Below are positions 47,089 through 56,878 of a stretch of DNA of 64,000 nucleotides, piece after piece; the stretch's first letter is position 1; every line of letters begins with the position of its first letter. The stretch comes from Burkholderiales bacterium (GTDB lineage Bacteria > Pseudomonadota > Gammaproteobacteria > Burkholderiales > JAHFRG01). The position numbers were made by a program, and so were the translations under genes. The notes under the pieces are model-generated. The model was not told where the DNA came from and did not search any database. It saw only the letters and a list, made by a program, of their open reading frames with translations. The stretch covers positions 64,421 through 128,420 of the forward strand of contig DATIXX010000005.1 of the NCBI GenBank assembly GCA_035518095.1. The letters run 5' to 3'.

Positions 47089-47607
47089 TTGGCTGATAAG
47101 AACCGGCGCTTTGAAGAAATAGCACTGCCGCATCTTAGCGCCGCCTATAATTTGGCGCGCTGGCTGACCCGCAACGATCACGACGCGGAGGATATGGTGC
47201 AGGAAGCGTACTTGCGTGCGTTTAAGTTTTTCGACAGCTTCCGGGGCGAAGACGGACGCGCCTGGCTGCTCGCCATCGTGCGCAATACTTGTTATAGCTG
47301 GTTGAAGCAGAATCGTGTCCAGGAGCTGAATGATTCTTTTGACGAGCAGGTGCATGCCGAGGCGGACAGCAGCGGCGACCCGCAAGTCTCGATGCTGCAA
47401 AATGCGGATAAGCGGCTGCTTGACAGTGCGCTTGAAGCGCTGCCGCTCGAGTTCAGAGAAATACTGATTATGCGGGAGCTTGAGGATCTTTCCTATAAGG
47501 AAATCGCGACGGTAGCCGACATTCCGCTGGGCACGGTGATGTCACGGCTCGCCCGCGCGAGGGACATGCTACGCCGCTCGCTTGAACGGATTATGCAGGA
47601 GAAGTGA
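47089..47607 (+). CDS. ECF RNA polymerase sigma factor
   Basis: A 172-residue ECF sigma factor with regions sigma2 (LSAAYNLARWLTRNDHDAEDMVQEAYLRAFKFFDSF, then WLLAIVRNTCYSWL) and sigma4 (ALEALPLEFREILIMRELEDLSYKEIATVADIPLGTVMSRLARARDMLRRSL). It starts at a TTG, supported by AGGA seven bases upstream; there is no nearby in-frame ATG. It is followed by an anti-sigma factor two bases after its stop. It faces the repeat-protein gene and has the same promoter element as its presumed targets. Confidence 0.93.
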   Translation: MADKNRRFEEIALPHLSAAYNLARWLTRNDHDAEDMVQEAYLRAFKFFDSFRGEDGRAWLLAIVRNTCYSWLKQNRVQELNDSFDEQVHAEADSSGDPQVSMLQNADKRLLDSALEALPLEFREILIMRELEDLSYKEIATVADIPLGTVMSRLARARDMLRRSLERIMQEK

Positions 47608-47608
47608 A

Positions 47609-48376
47609 ATGAATTGCGATGAAACCCGGTATCTGATACACGGCCATCTTGATAAGGAAATCGACTTAGTGCGTGCTGTGGAAATTGAAAAACATCTTGA
47701 GGACTGCGCTGAATGCAAAGCGCTTTACTCTCAAGGAACCGCTATGCGATCGGCTATTCGCGAGCGCGCGAGCTATTATGCTGAGCCGAAATATCTTGAA
47801 GCGCGTATACGCGCTGCGCTGCCAAAACCCCGCAAAAAAACAATTGTTTTCGGACAACCCGGCTTAGGCTGGCTGCGATTTGCCGCTTCAATGGCATTTG
47901 CCGCGGTAATTACTTGGGGCGTGGCACTGCATTTTAATGCAGCTAATCAAGAGCAGCGCCTTACCGATGAAATCATCTCAGGCCATGTGCGGTCGCTCAT
48001 GGGGGATCATTTGGCAGATGTGGCTTCATCCGACCAGCATACGGTAAAGCCCTGGTTCAACGGCAAGCTGGATTTTTCACCGGAGGTCCTCGATTTGACC
48101 GCGCAAGATTTTCCGCTGGTCGGCGGCCGGCTCGATTACATCAACGACAGGCCGGTGGCGGCGCTAGTCTACAGGCACCGCAAGCATTACATTAATCTTT
48201 TCGTTTGGCCCGTAGAGTCAGGCGAGAATAGCGTGGCGCGAAGCGAAAGCGAGCGGGGCTATAGTCTGATCCACTGGCGCAATTCGGGAATGCAGTTTTG
48301 GGCCGTGTCCGACCTAAATGCGACCGAGCTGATGCAGTTTGCAGGTTTATTGCAGCAGCCTGCTGCTCCACGCTAA
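47609..48376 (+). CDS. Membrane anti-sigma factor with zinc-binding N-terminus
   Basis: A protein of about 255 residues: N-terminal ZAS motif (HLEDCAECKAL, H-x3-C-x2-C, near residue 30), one membrane helix (FAASMAFAAVITWGVALHF), and a periplasmic domain of about 140 residues. It should bind and silence the sigma factor encoded immediately upstream and release it on an envelope signal. The ATG at 47609 has GGAGAAGTGA before it; the longer frame from 47582 inside the sigma gene is not needed. The periplasmic part (SPEVLDLTAQDFPLVGGRLDYINDRPVAALVYRHRKHYINLFVWP) resembles anti-sigma factors of the ChrR/RsrA-independent membrane type. Confidence 0.9.
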   Translation: MNCDETRYLIHGHLDKEIDLVRAVEIEKHLEDCAECKALYSQGTAMRSAIRERASYYAEPKYLEARIRAALPKPRKKTIVFGQPGLGWLRFAASMAFAAVITWGVALHFNAANQEQRLTDEIISGHVRSLMGDHLADVASSDQHTVKPWFNGKLDFSPEVLDLTAQDFPLVGGRLDYINDRPVAALVYRHRKHYINLFVWPVESGENSVARSESERGYSLIHWRNSGMQFWAVSDLNATELMQFAGLLQQPAAPR

Positions 48377-48381
48377 GGCAT

Positions 48382-50091
48382 TCACTTTTTCGGAATGTAA
48401 AGATCAGTGATGGTGCCTTGCGCCATCTCTGCGGCGAAGAACACAGTTTCAGAAAGGGTAGGATGGGGATGGATAGTGAGCCCGATATCCTCCGCGTCGG
48501 CTCCCATTTCCAGTGCGAGTACGGTTTCGGAAATGAGTTCGCCGGCGTTCGGTCCTACAATGCCGGCGCCGAGCAGTCTGTTGGTGCGTTTGTCGAACAA
48601 GAGCTTGGTCATGCCTTCGTCGCGTCCCTGCGCGAGCGCCCGCCCGCTCGCCGCCCAGGGAAACACTGCCTTTTCAAATTCGGTGCCTTGTTCCTTGGCT
48701 AGAGTTTCGGTCAGCCCCATCCACGCCACTTCCGGGTCGGTGTAGGCCACCGATGGAATACTACGCGCGTCGAACGCCACTTTGTGTCCCGCGATAACCT
48801 CCGCGGCGACCCGGCCTTCATGCGTCGCTTTGTGTGCGAGCATCGGTTCTCCAACAATGTCGCCAATTGCGAAAATGTGCGGCACATTGGTGCGCATCTG
48901 CTTGTCCACCGGGATGAGCCCCTTGTCAGTCACTTGAACACCGGCGCTCTCCGCGCCGATCGTGTTGCCGTTGGGCCGCCTTCCAACCGCCACTAGGACA
49001 CGATCGAAAAGCTGCGACTTGGGCGCGTTGCTGCCGTCGAAATGCACTTTCAATCCGTCCTTTTGCAGTTCGATTTTTGCAGCTTTGGTTTTAAGATAGA
49101 TTCCCTCGTAGCGTTTTTCAACGCGTTTTTGCAGAGGCTTGACAAGATCGCGATCCGCACCGAGCATTAATCCGTCCAGCAATTCCACCACGCTAATTTT
49201 TGAGCCCAACGCGTCGTACACGCACGCCAATTCCAGACCGATAATACCGCCGCCTATTACCAGCAATCTTTGTGGGATATCCTGGATCTCCAATGCGCTC
49301 GTTGAATCCATGATGCGCGGGTCGTCGGGATAGCCCGGAATCTTGGTCGCTTGCGACCCCGCTGCTATGATGCAGTAGTCGAAGGACACAGTTTTTCTGC
49401 CATCGCGCGTATCCACCTGCATCGTTTTGGGTGAGGCAAACCGGGCCACACCTTGCACGATCTGCACCTTGCGCTGTTTAGCGAGTCCCGCGAGGCCTTT
49501 GCTCAGTTTGCCGGTCACGCTTTGCTTCCAGGTGCGAAGTTTCTCGGTTTCGATTGTCGGCTTGCTAAAAGTCACGCCGTAACGGGCCATCTCCTCGGCT
49601 TCGCTCATGACCTTGGCGACATGTAGTAATGCCTTCGATGGAATGCAACCGACGTTGAGGCAAACCCCGCCCAAATCGGGATAGCGCTCGATCAAAATGA
49701 CCTGTTTGCCCAAATCGGCAGCGCGAAATGCCGCAGTGTATCCGCCCGGGCCGGAACCGAGCACCACAACTTCTGCGCGGAGGTCGGCGCCGCTCCCTGT
49801 AGACGGAACGGCGGGCGAGACCTGACGTGTTGGGGGCGATTTAGCCGAAACCGAAGCGTCCAGCGTGAGAATCAGTGAACCCTCCGAAACCTTATCGCCG
49901 GTTTTAATCTTGAGCTCTTTCACCACTCCCGCTTGCGGAGCGGGAATATCCATGGTCGCCTTGTCAGATTCCAGCGTGACCAGCGGATCTTCCTGGGCTA
50001 CGCTGTCGCCGGGTTTCACCAGGACTTCGATTACCGGCACATCTTTGAAATCGCCGATATCGGGTATTTTGACTTCAACAAGCTGGTTCAT
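48382..50091 (-). CDS. lpdA: Dihydrolipoyl dehydrogenase with N-terminal lipoyl domain
   Basis: A 569-residue E3. Residues 1-80 form a lipoyl domain (LVTLESDKATMDIPAP, with the lipoylated Lys in DKA), followed by a Pro/Ala/Ser linker, then the flavoprotein with GSGPGGYTAAFRAADLG, the redox disulfide GGVCLNVGCIPSKALLH, and the C-terminal HPHPTLSE histidine motif. It reoxidises dihydrolipoamide in 2-oxoacid dehydrogenases. The E1 and E2 genes are not in the window. Convergent with the anti-sigma gene, 5 bp apart. Confidence 0.95.
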   Translation of the reverse strand: MNQLVEVKIPDIGDFKDVPVIEVLVKPGDSVAQEDPLVTLESDKATMDIPAPQAGVVKELKIKTGDKVSEGSLILTLDASVSAKSPPTRQVSPAVPSTGSGADLRAEVVVLGSGPGGYTAAFRAADLGKQVILIERYPDLGGVCLNVGCIPSKALLHVAKVMSEAEEMARYGVTFSKPTIETEKLRTWKQSVTGKLSKGLAGLAKQRKVQIVQGVARFASPKTMQVDTRDGRKTVSFDYCIIAAGSQATKIPGYPDDPRIMDSTSALEIQDIPQRLLVIGGGIIGLELACVYDALGSKISVVELLDGLMLGADRDLVKPLQKRVEKRYEGIYLKTKAAKIELQKDGLKVHFDGSNAPKSQLFDRVLVAVGRRPNGNTIGAESAGVQVTDKGLIPVDKQMRTNVPHIFAIGDIVGEPMLAHKATHEGRVAAEVIAGHKVAFDARSIPSVAYTDPEVAWMGLTETLAKEQGTEFEKAVFPWAASGRALAQGRDEGMTKLLFDKRTNRLLGAGIVGPNAGELISETVLALEMGADAEDIGLTIHPHPTLSETVFFAAEMAQGTITDLYIPKK

Positions 50092-50218
50092 AGAAGCCTA
50101 GATTAGTCACGTAGAGAGGCGGCCTAGCATAACAGCCAATTAACAGGACGAACTAAGTGAAACCTGAGACATCCTGTTGCTCCTGTCTATATTGTGTTTC
50201 GCGTTGCTGCCTTAAAGT

Positions 50219-51484
50219 CTATTGCCGGATTTGTCCGTCGCCGAGCACGATGAACTTTTGCGAAGTGAGTCCTTCCAGCCCTACCGGGCCGCGCGCGTGA
50301 ATCTTGTCGGTGGAAATCCCGATTTCAGCGCCCAGCCCGTATTCAAAGCCGTCCGCGAATCGGGTCGAGGCATTAACCATCACCGAGCTTGAATCCACTT
50401 CACGCAGAAAACGCATGGCATGGCTGTAGTCTTCGGTTACGATTGCGTCGGTATGTTGCGATCCGTAAGTCGCGATGTGCTCGATTGCCTGATCGAGGCT
50501 TTTCACCACGCGCACACTCAAGATCGGGGCCAGGTATTCCGTATACCAGTCTTCCTCGGTCGCAGGTTTCATTTGCGGCACCAGCCCGCACGCAGCCGGA
50601 TCGCCGCGCAGCTCGACGCCTTTTTCCACATAAATTTTGCAAAGTGTTGGCAAAACCTTGGGCGCGATCGCTTCCGCTACCAGCAGTGTTTCCATAGTGT
50701 TGCACGTCCCGTAGCGCTGCGTCTTGGCGTTATCGGCTATGCGCACCGCCTTGTCCAAATCGGCCCGCTCGTCGATGTAGACGTGGCAGACGCCGTGCAG
50801 ATGCTTGATAACCGGAATGCGCGCTTCGCTTGAAATGCGCTCAACCAGGCTTTTGCCGCCGCGCGGAACGATGACATCGACAAAATCCTTCATGGTAAGC
50901 AATTCGCCGACCGCTGCGCGGTCGGTGGTTTCAATTACCTGTACTGCGGTTTCCGGCAGTCCCGCAGCTCTTAAACCTTCGCGCACCAGTGCCGCAATGG
51001 CCTGGTTGGAATGCATTGCCTCCGACCCGCCACGCAGGATAGCCGCATTTCCGGCCTTGAGGCATAGCGCGGCCGCATCCGCGGTTACATTGGGGCGCGC
51101 TTCATAAATAATCCCTATCACGCCCAGCGGCACGCGCATTTTCCCAACCTGGATTCCCGAAGGGCGGTAATGGAGTTCGCTTATTTCGCCTACCGGGTCA
51201 GGCAGTTGCACTATCTGCAGCAAGCCCTCGGCCATGTCGTCTATCGCTCTTGCAGTTAGTGCAAGACGATCCAGCAGTGCGTGATCCAGCTTGTTAGCGC
51301 GAGCCGATTCCATATCTTTGTTGTTTGCAGCAAGCAGGCCCTTGACTTCGCGCCTTATCGCCTGCGCCACGGACGTGAGCGCCTGGTTCTTGGATTCAGT
51401 GCTGGCGCGGGCCATAAACCGGGACGCGGCGCGCGCTTCGCGCCCAACGCCCTGCATATACTTTTTGATGTCGAGAATATCCAT
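50219..51484 (-). CDS. proA: Glutamate-5-semialdehyde dehydrogenase
   Basis: A 421-residue NADP-dependent gamma-glutamyl phosphate reductase of proline synthesis. The catalytic cysteine is in [47 protein letters not shown] is the NADP-binding block, and [32 protein letters not shown] ends the domain. It lies directly after holA on the same strand, a standard betaproteobacterial order. No proB is present here. Confidence 0.96.
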   Translation of the reverse strand: MDILDIKKYMQGVGREARAASRFMARASTESKNQALTSVAQAIRREVKGLLAANNKDMESARANKLDHALLDRLALTARAIDDMAEGLLQIVQLPDPVGEISELHYRPSGIQVGKMRVPLGVIGIIYEARPNVTADAAALCLKAGNAAILRGGSEAMHSNQAIAALVREGLRAAGLPETAVQVIETTDRAAVGELLTMKDFVDVIVPRGGKSLVERISSEARIPVIKHLHGVCHVYIDERADLDKAVRIADNAKTQRYGTCNTMETLLVAEAIAPKVLPTLCKIYVEKGVELRGDPAACGLVPQMKPATEEDWYTEYLAPILSVRVVKSLDQAIEHIATYGSQHTDAIVTEDYSHAMRFLREVDSSSVMVNASTRFADGFEYGLGAEIGISTDKIHARGPVGLEGLTSQKFIVLGDGQIRQ

Positions 51485-51485
51485 A

Positions 51486-52511
51486 TCAGTGCATTTTAAC
51501 TCCGACCGAGCCGGAACAGAATCGCAATCCCAAGTTCAGGAACTCGTCCCATATTTGGCCCGAACCCAAGCCTTTAATCATGCGGTCAAGGCGCGCGCAA
51601 TGCAAAAGCGCGTCTTCGAGCATACTTTTGCGCGTTCGCTTGGCGGCCGCCTGCATGAGGTCCTGGCGCGCGCCCCACACCCGCACGTCGCGAAACAGTT
51701 GCGGGAACGTCCTGCCCTGCTCCATACCGCTAACGATTTTAAGCAATGCCCGGACATCTTCGCTCACCGCCCAGAGAACGAGCAGTGGCGGCACCCCCTC
51801 GCCGCGCAGACCCTCGACAATCCGGGCCAAACGAGTCGCATCTCCGCTCAAAATCGCTTCACTGAGTTTAAATACATCGAAGCGCGCGACCTCCAGCACC
51901 GATTGCTTGGCGTCCTCGAAGCTCAGTTTCCCAGGCGGAAACAGCAGCGCAAGTTTTTGCACTTCCTGAAACGCGGCGAGCAAGTTGCCTTCAACCCGGT
52001 CGGAAATAAACTGCAACGTATCAGGATCTGCGCTTTGCTTCTGTGCCGCGAGTCGTCGAGCTAACCATTGTGGAAGTTGCCCGCGCTCCACCGCCTTGGC
52101 GCTAACCACTATACCTCGGTGAGCCAGGGCCCCGAACCATTTTGACCCCTGCGCTTGCCGGTCCAGCTTCGGAAGCTGCACCAAGCCCAGGAGTTCAGGT
52201 CCCACCGCGGAGCAGAAAGCTTCAATTGCCTGTGCGCCTTCAACGCCGGGTTTACCCGAGGGGACGCGCAGATCGATCAGTTTTTTGTCGGCAAACAGCG
52301 AGGGGCTTCGGCTGCTCATTGTCAGGCGCTGCCAGTCAAATCCGCCATCCGCGGTCAGTATTTCGCGCTCGGCAAATCCCGCCTGCTTTGCCGCCGCGCG
52401 TATGGAGTCGGCGGCCTCCAGTGCCAGCAGCGGTTCGTCGCCGTAAATCGTGTACAGCGATTCGAGTCCGCGCTGCAAATGCAGCTTGATTTGCTCGGCC
52501 GCGACCCGCAT
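51486..52511 (-). CDS. holA: DNA polymerase III delta subunit
   Basis: Clamp-loader subunit that opens the sliding clamp. A protein of about 341 residues with the family blocks [28 protein letters not shown] near the N-terminus and [21 protein letters not shown] in domain III. The frame opens with a TTG at 52517 overlapping lptE, but the ATG at 52511, three bases after the lptE stop, is the more natural start. It sits between lptE and proA. Confidence 0.93.
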   Translation of the reverse strand: MRVAAEQIKLHLQRGLESLYTIYGDEPLLALEAADSIRAAAKQAGFAEREILTADGGFDWQRLTMSSRSPSLFADKKLIDLRVPSGKPGVEGAQAIEAFCSAVGPELLGLVQLPKLDRQAQGSKWFGALAHRGIVVSAKAVERGQLPQWLARRLAAQKQSADPDTLQFISDRVEGNLLAAFQEVQKLALLFPPGKLSFEDAKQSVLEVARFDVFKLSEAILSGDATRLARIVEGLRGEGVPPLLVLWAVSEDVRALLKIVSGMEQGRTFPQLFRDVRVWGARQDLMQAAAKRTRKSMLEDALLHCARLDRMIKGLGSGQIWDEFLNLGLRFCSGSVGVKMH

Positions 52512-52513
52512 CG

Positions 52514-53011
52514 TCAACCGGGGGCGTTGGCCCCGCTCATGCGCTGCACCACCTGCTGCACCGCGTCGCTTTGCATGTCCTTGTACATCTGTGCTTCTTC
52601 GTCGTTGAAGGCCAGCACGGCCGTATCACTGTATGAAAGGACCCTCTTCAGAACGATTGCGGTTTGCGGCACCCAGTTGCGGCCTTTGTTGTTGTACACG
52701 CGGAACACGACGCGTAACTGCAGTTCATATTCGGCCACAGTGCCGCCGGTATTCACGGTAAGGATATCCTTTCCCCTGGTCTCGCCCAGGAGCTGAAAAA
52801 TGGCGTCTGCGTTGTTGGGATTATCGCTTACACGGGCGTTGGTGCCGGCAAGCAATGCGCGCTTCAGTTCCGCGGCAAACGAAGGATCAGTGTCGGCGTT
52901 GACATAAACGGTATCGAAGGGCAGGGTAGCTTGTCCGCGCAAATGGAAGCCACATGACGCAACCGCGAGGCAAAATACGGCGAGCAGGACTCTATTGACC
53001 GGAGTGAACAT
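52514..53011 (-). CDS. lptE: LPS-assembly lipoprotein LptE
   Basis: A 165-residue outer-membrane lipoprotein with the lipobox VASCGFHLRG (acylated Cys at about residue 20) and the typical start of the mature protein CGFHLRGQATLPFDTVYV. It plugs and supports the LptD barrel during LPS export. It lies 2 bp after leuS and before holA, the conserved leuS-lptE-holA order. Confidence 0.94.
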   Translation of the reverse strand: MFTPVNRVLLAVFCLAVASCGFHLRGQATLPFDTVYVNADTDPSFAAELKRALLAGTNARVSDNPNNADAIFQLLGETRGKDILTVNTGGTVAEYELQLRVVFRVYNNKGRNWVPQTAIVLKRVLSYSDTAVLAFNDEEAQMYKDMQSDAVQQVVQRMSGANAPG

Positions 53012-53013
53012 TG

Positions 53014-55647
53014 TTACACCACTACATTGACCAATCGTCCAGGCACGACGACCACTTTCTTAACGGGTTGGCCATTTATGTATTTTTGCACACAGGGATG
53101 TGACACCGCTAATTTTTCTATAGCTTCGCGCGCGCAGTCCCGTGGAACGCGCATATTGCCGCGCAGCTTGCCGTTGACCTGCAACACGAGCTCAATCTCC
53201 TCCAGTTCCAGCGCCGTCTCGTCGACGGCAGGCCAAGGCGCGTCAATCAAATCGCCATGCTGGGCGTCATAGCCCAGCTCCTTCCACAGCGCATAGGTAA
53301 TATGTGGCGTCACCGGATAGAGCACGCGTAACAAGATACTCAACGATTCCGAAGTAACCTGTGACAGCGCGTTTACGTCGGCGACTCCGGGTCCTCCGGA
53401 AAAGCCTTCAAGCAGATTGAGCATTTTCATGCAGGCGGATACGACGGTATTAAACTGCATTCGCTCGTAGTCATAGGATGCCTGTTTCAATGCAAGGTGG
53501 ATGCCCCTGCGAAATTCGCGTATCCGAGGCGGTTGCGTAGACCAATCCTTAATCGGATTGCCGGGGCAAATCGAGGCGTGCTTGAGAGCGTCCCTCCCCG
53601 GTCCCGCAGCAAACAACCACAACCTGCGAAGAAACCGACTCGCGCCTTCAACTCCGGCATCAGACCATTCCAGTGTTTGCTCCGGCGGAGACGCAAACAT
53701 AACGAATAGCCTTGCGGTATCGGCGCCGTACTCTTCAATCAGTGCCTGTGGATCGACGCCGTTGTTCTTGGACTTGGACATGGTACCCATGCCGCCGGAT
53801 TCCACCGGTCTCCCGTCCGACTTGAGTCTCGCGCCCGTCCTGGAGTTGTTCTTATCAAACTCGATTTCAACCTCCGCAGGACTGAAGTAAACGATGCGGC
53901 CGTTCGCACTTTTACGGAAGAAAATTTCATTGAGCACCATGCCCTGGGTGAGCAGGTTGGCAAACGGCTCGTCGATCTTGATAATACCAATGTCGCGCAT
54001 GACTTTGGTCCAGAAACGCGAGTACAGAAGATGCAAAATGGCGTGTTCGATGCCGCCGATGTATTGGTCTACTTGTAGCCAATAGCTGGCCCTCTCATCA
54101 ACCATCGCACGGTTCTGGTCCGGACAGGCGTAACGCATGTAGTACCAGGATGAATCCACAAATGTATCCATCGTATCCGTTTCGCGCTTGGCTTTCTTTC
54201 CGCATTTAGGGCACTGGCAATCGTAAAATGCGGGTGTCTTGGTCAACGGATTACCGGTCCCGTCAGGCACCAAGTCTTCCGGCAATACCACAGGCAGCTG
54301 ATCATCGGGCACCGGCACATCGCCGCAGTTTTCGCAATGAATTATAGGGATCGGGCAGCCCCAGTAGCGTTGGCGAGAAATTCCCCAATCGCGCAGGCGG
54401 TACTGGACGCGCTTTCGGCCCAAGCCCTTTTTGTTCAGCGCCGCTGCGATGGAATCGACCGCCTGCTGATAATTGAGTCCTGAAAATTCGCCCGAATCAA
54501 ACGTGATACCGTGCTCGACATAAGCTTCTGCAAGCGGCAGCGCGAATGGAGCCCCGAAGGGCTTGATTACGGGCTTAACGGGCAACTGATACCGAGTGGC
54601 AAATTCAAAATCACGCTGGTCGTGCGCAGGAACCGCCATGACCGCACCCTCGCCATAGCCCATCAATACGTAATTCGCCACCCATACCGGTAGTTTATCC
54701 CCCGAGAGCGGGTGAATGACGTACCGGCCTGTAGCCATGCCGATCTTGTCTTGGTTTGCGAGTTCGGCTTCCATGACTGCGCCGCGCTTGCATTCTTCAA
54801 CAAATGCTGCAAGCTGCCGATTATTCTTTGCTGCGCGGTTTGCCAGCGGATGTTCTGCGGCGACAGCACAATAGGTTGCACCCATCAAAGTATCAGCGCG
54901 CGTGGTGAATACCTTGAGTGTCTGGCCGGGATCGTCGGCGTAGGGAAACGCGATCTCGACGCCTTCGCTCCTACCGATCCAATTCGCCTGCATGGTCTTC
55001 ACTCGTTCCGGCCAGCCCGGAAGTTGTTCCAATGCTTCGAGCAATTCGTCGGCGTACGCGGTGATCTTCAGGTAATACATCGGTATTTCGCGTTTTTCAA
55101 CGAGTGCGCCGGTGCGCCAGCCGCGCCCGTCGATAACCTGCTCATTTGCGAGCACCGTCTGGTCCACCGGATCCCAATTGACGATGCCGGACTTTTTGAA
55201 GGCGAGCCCTTTTTTCAGCATGCGCAGGAACAACCACTGGTTCCAACGGTAGTAATCGGGCTTGCAGGTGGCAAACTCGCGCTGCCAGTCGATGCCGAAA
55301 CCCAATGACTGAAGTTGTTTTTTCATGTACGCGATGTTGTCGTAAGTCCATTTCGCGGGTGGAAGATTATTCGCCATTGCCGCATTTTCCGCCGGCAGGC
55401 CAAACGCATCCCAACCCATCGGCTGCAGCACGTTGTAACCTCGCATGCGGTGGTAGCGGCTAAGGACATCTCCAATCGTGTAATTGCGCACGTGCCCCAT
55501 GTGCAGCTTGCCTGAAGGATAGGGAAACATAGAAAGGCAGTAATACTTCGGCAGGTCAGAGCGTTCCTCGGCGCGGAATGCCTTGCGCGCTTCCCAGATT
55601 TGCTGTGCGTCCCGCTCTATTTGTTGGGGCTGATATTGCGCTTGCAT
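53014..55647 (-). CDS. leuS: Leucyl-tRNA synthetase
   Basis: Class I synthetase of about 877 residues. The HIGH motif is in [21 protein letters not shown], the KMSKS motif is [12 protein letters not shown], and the editing domain CP1 lies between. Cysteine pairs in CENCGD and CQCPKCGKK form the zinc-binding insert. The open frame reaches 55707, but the ATG at 55647 gives the family N-terminus [16 protein letters not shown]. The ribosome binding site is poor. Upstream is the phosphoribulokinase promoter region. Confidence 0.96.
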   Translation of the reverse strand: MQAQYQPQQIERDAQQIWEARKAFRAEERSDLPKYYCLSMFPYPSGKLHMGHVRNYTIGDVLSRYHRMRGYNVLQPMGWDAFGLPAENAAMANNLPPAKWTYDNIAYMKKQLQSLGFGIDWQREFATCKPDYYRWNQWLFLRMLKKGLAFKKSGIVNWDPVDQTVLANEQVIDGRGWRTGALVEKREIPMYYLKITAYADELLEALEQLPGWPERVKTMQANWIGRSEGVEIAFPYADDPGQTLKVFTTRADTLMGATYCAVAAEHPLANRAAKNNRQLAAFVEECKRGAVMEAELANQDKIGMATGRYVIHPLSGDKLPVWVANYVLMGYGEGAVMAVPAHDQRDFEFATRYQLPVKPVIKPFGAPFALPLAEAYVEHGITFDSGEFSGLNYQQAVDSIAAALNKKGLGRKRVQYRLRDWGISRQRYWGCPIPIIHCENCGDVPVPDDQLPVVLPEDLVPDGTGNPLTKTPAFYDCQCPKCGKKAKRETDTMDTFVDSSWYYMRYACPDQNRAMVDERASYWLQVDQYIGGIEHAILHLLYSRFWTKVMRDIGIIKIDEPFANLLTQGMVLNEIFFRKSANGRIVYFSPAEVEIEFDKNNSRTGARLKSDGRPVESGGMGTMSKSKNNGVDPQALIEEYGADTARLFVMFASPPEQTLEWSDAGVEGASRFLRRLWLFAAGPGRDALKHASICPGNPIKDWSTQPPRIREFRRGIHLALKQASYDYERMQFNTVVSACMKMLNLLEGFSGGPGVADVNALSQVTSESLSILLRVLYPVTPHITYALWKELGYDAQHGDLIDAPWPAVDETALELEEIELVLQVNGKLRGNMRVPRDCAREAIEKLAVSHPCVQKYINGQPVKKVVVVPGRLVNVVV

Positions 55648-55934
55648 AAAAAAGAATTTAGGTCTTAATTTTCCGCAGTGTATACCTTTGAAAGTATACC
55701 CGATCACGTGCCGGAAAACGGGGTGACAACACGTAGCTAGCGATGCGCGAAAGTTTTTTGTTGCACTCCGGTCTCGTGCGCCAGTTTTTATCGATGAAGC
55801 AAAAGCAATTTTTGCGCTGCGTAAGAATCACTAATTGCGTAAATAAAATAATGTAACAATCGCTTATAATTTTGTACTATACGCGCGGCATAACGTCTAG
55901 AATAACTTGGGTCGCTATCCGGATAAATATCTCA
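55648..55934. promoter_or_regulatory. Divergent leuS/phosphoribulokinase promoter region
   Basis: A 287-bp AT-rich gap. For phosphoribulokinase there is a perfect -10 TATAAT at 55865-55870. Upstream are two TNA-N7-TNA motifs, the LysR/CbbR half-box form, at 55822-55834 and 55844-55856, exactly 22 bases apart. For leuS, two GTATAC palindromes (55680-55685 and 55694-55699) provide -10-like TATAC sequences. No gene is seen inside. Confidence 0.5.
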
Positions 55935-56807
55935 ATGTCTCGCAAACACCCAGTCATCGCGGTAACGGGCTCTTCCGGCGCCGGCACCAGCTCGGTCACA
56001 CAAACTTTCCAGCACATTTTCCGCCGTGAGTCGATTAACGCCATTACGATCGAAGGCGACAGCTTTCATCGCTATGACCGCGAGGAAATGAAGCTGGAGA
56101 TCGCAAAGGCGGAAAAAAACGGCCAGCATCCAATCAGCCATTTCGGCCCGGAGGCGAACCTATTTCCTGAACTGGAGACATTGTTCCGGCAGTACGGCGA
56201 GCACGGCACCGGCAAGGTGAGGCGCTACTTGCACAACGAGGAAGAAGCCGCGCCGTTTAACCAAGCGCCCGGTACCTTTACGCCATGGGGGCCGCTGCCG
56301 GAAGGCAGTGAACTTTTGTTTTACGAGGGCTTGCACGGCGGGGTCGTGACCGAAAACGTCAATGCCGCCAAATATGTCGATTTGCTTATCGGCGTGGTGC
56401 CGATTGTCAACCTGGAATGGATACAGAAGATTCACCGCGACATGAAGGACCGCGGCTACTCGATCGAGGCTGTGACGCACACGATCCTACGGCGAATGCA
56501 TGATTACGTCTATTACATCACGCCGCAGTTTTCCCGCACCCACATCAATTTCCAACGCGTGCCGACGGTGGACACTTCCAATCCGTTTATCGCGCGCGAT
56601 ATTCCTACGGCGGATGAAAGCTTCGTGGTAATCCGTTACCGCAATCCCAAGGGAGTCAACTTTCCGTATCTGCTGGCCATGATCCATGATTCGTTCATGT
56701 CGCGGCCCAACTGCATTGTAGTGCCCGGCGGCAAAATGGGCCTGGCGATGCAACTCATCTTAACTCCGCTCATTCTCGAACTGATGGAAAAGAAGAAGCT
56801 TGCCTGA
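55935..56807 (+). CDS. prkB: Phosphoribulokinase, class I (proteobacterial)
   Basis: Forms ribulose-1,5-bisphosphate for Rubisco in the Calvin cycle. The protein is about 290 residues, with a P-loop GSSGAGTSSV at residues 11-20, EGDSFHRYDR, and the active-site block HFGPEANLFPELETLFRQYGEHGTG. The start at 55935 (MSRKHPVIAVTGSSG) is chosen over an open extension from 55872. It stands alone here, with no Rubisco or cbbR nearby. This is the best evidence in the window for autotrophy. Confidence 0.96.
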   Translation: MSRKHPVIAVTGSSGAGTSSVTQTFQHIFRRESINAITIEGDSFHRYDREEMKLEIAKAEKNGQHPISHFGPEANLFPELETLFRQYGEHGTGKVRRYLHNEEEAAPFNQAPGTFTPWGPLPEGSELLFYEGLHGGVVTENVNAAKYVDLLIGVVPIVNLEWIQKIHRDMKDRGYSIEAVTHTILRRMHDYVYYITPQFSRTHINFQRVPTVDTSNPFIARDIPTADESFVVIRYRNPKGVNFPYLLAMIHDSFMSRPNCIVVPGGKMGLAMQLILTPLILELMEKKKLA

Positions 56808-56838
56808 TTCCGTTTCGGTCAAATAACGGCGATCGCAT

Positions 56839-56844
56839 ATAATA
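56839..56844 (+). promoter_or_regulatory. -10 element upstream of uvrD
   Basis: A perfect TATAAT about 35 bases before the uvrD ATG. No convincing -35 at the standard spacing. Confidence 0.35.
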
Positions 56845-56878
56845 ATTTATTTAGCGAACAAGCGCCGAGCAGTTCTGC

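Noticed and set aside
50141-50186. AACAGGA ... TCCTGTT inverted repeat between proA and lpdA
   Set aside because: The loop is long and no T run follows, so neither a terminator nor an operator could be supported.
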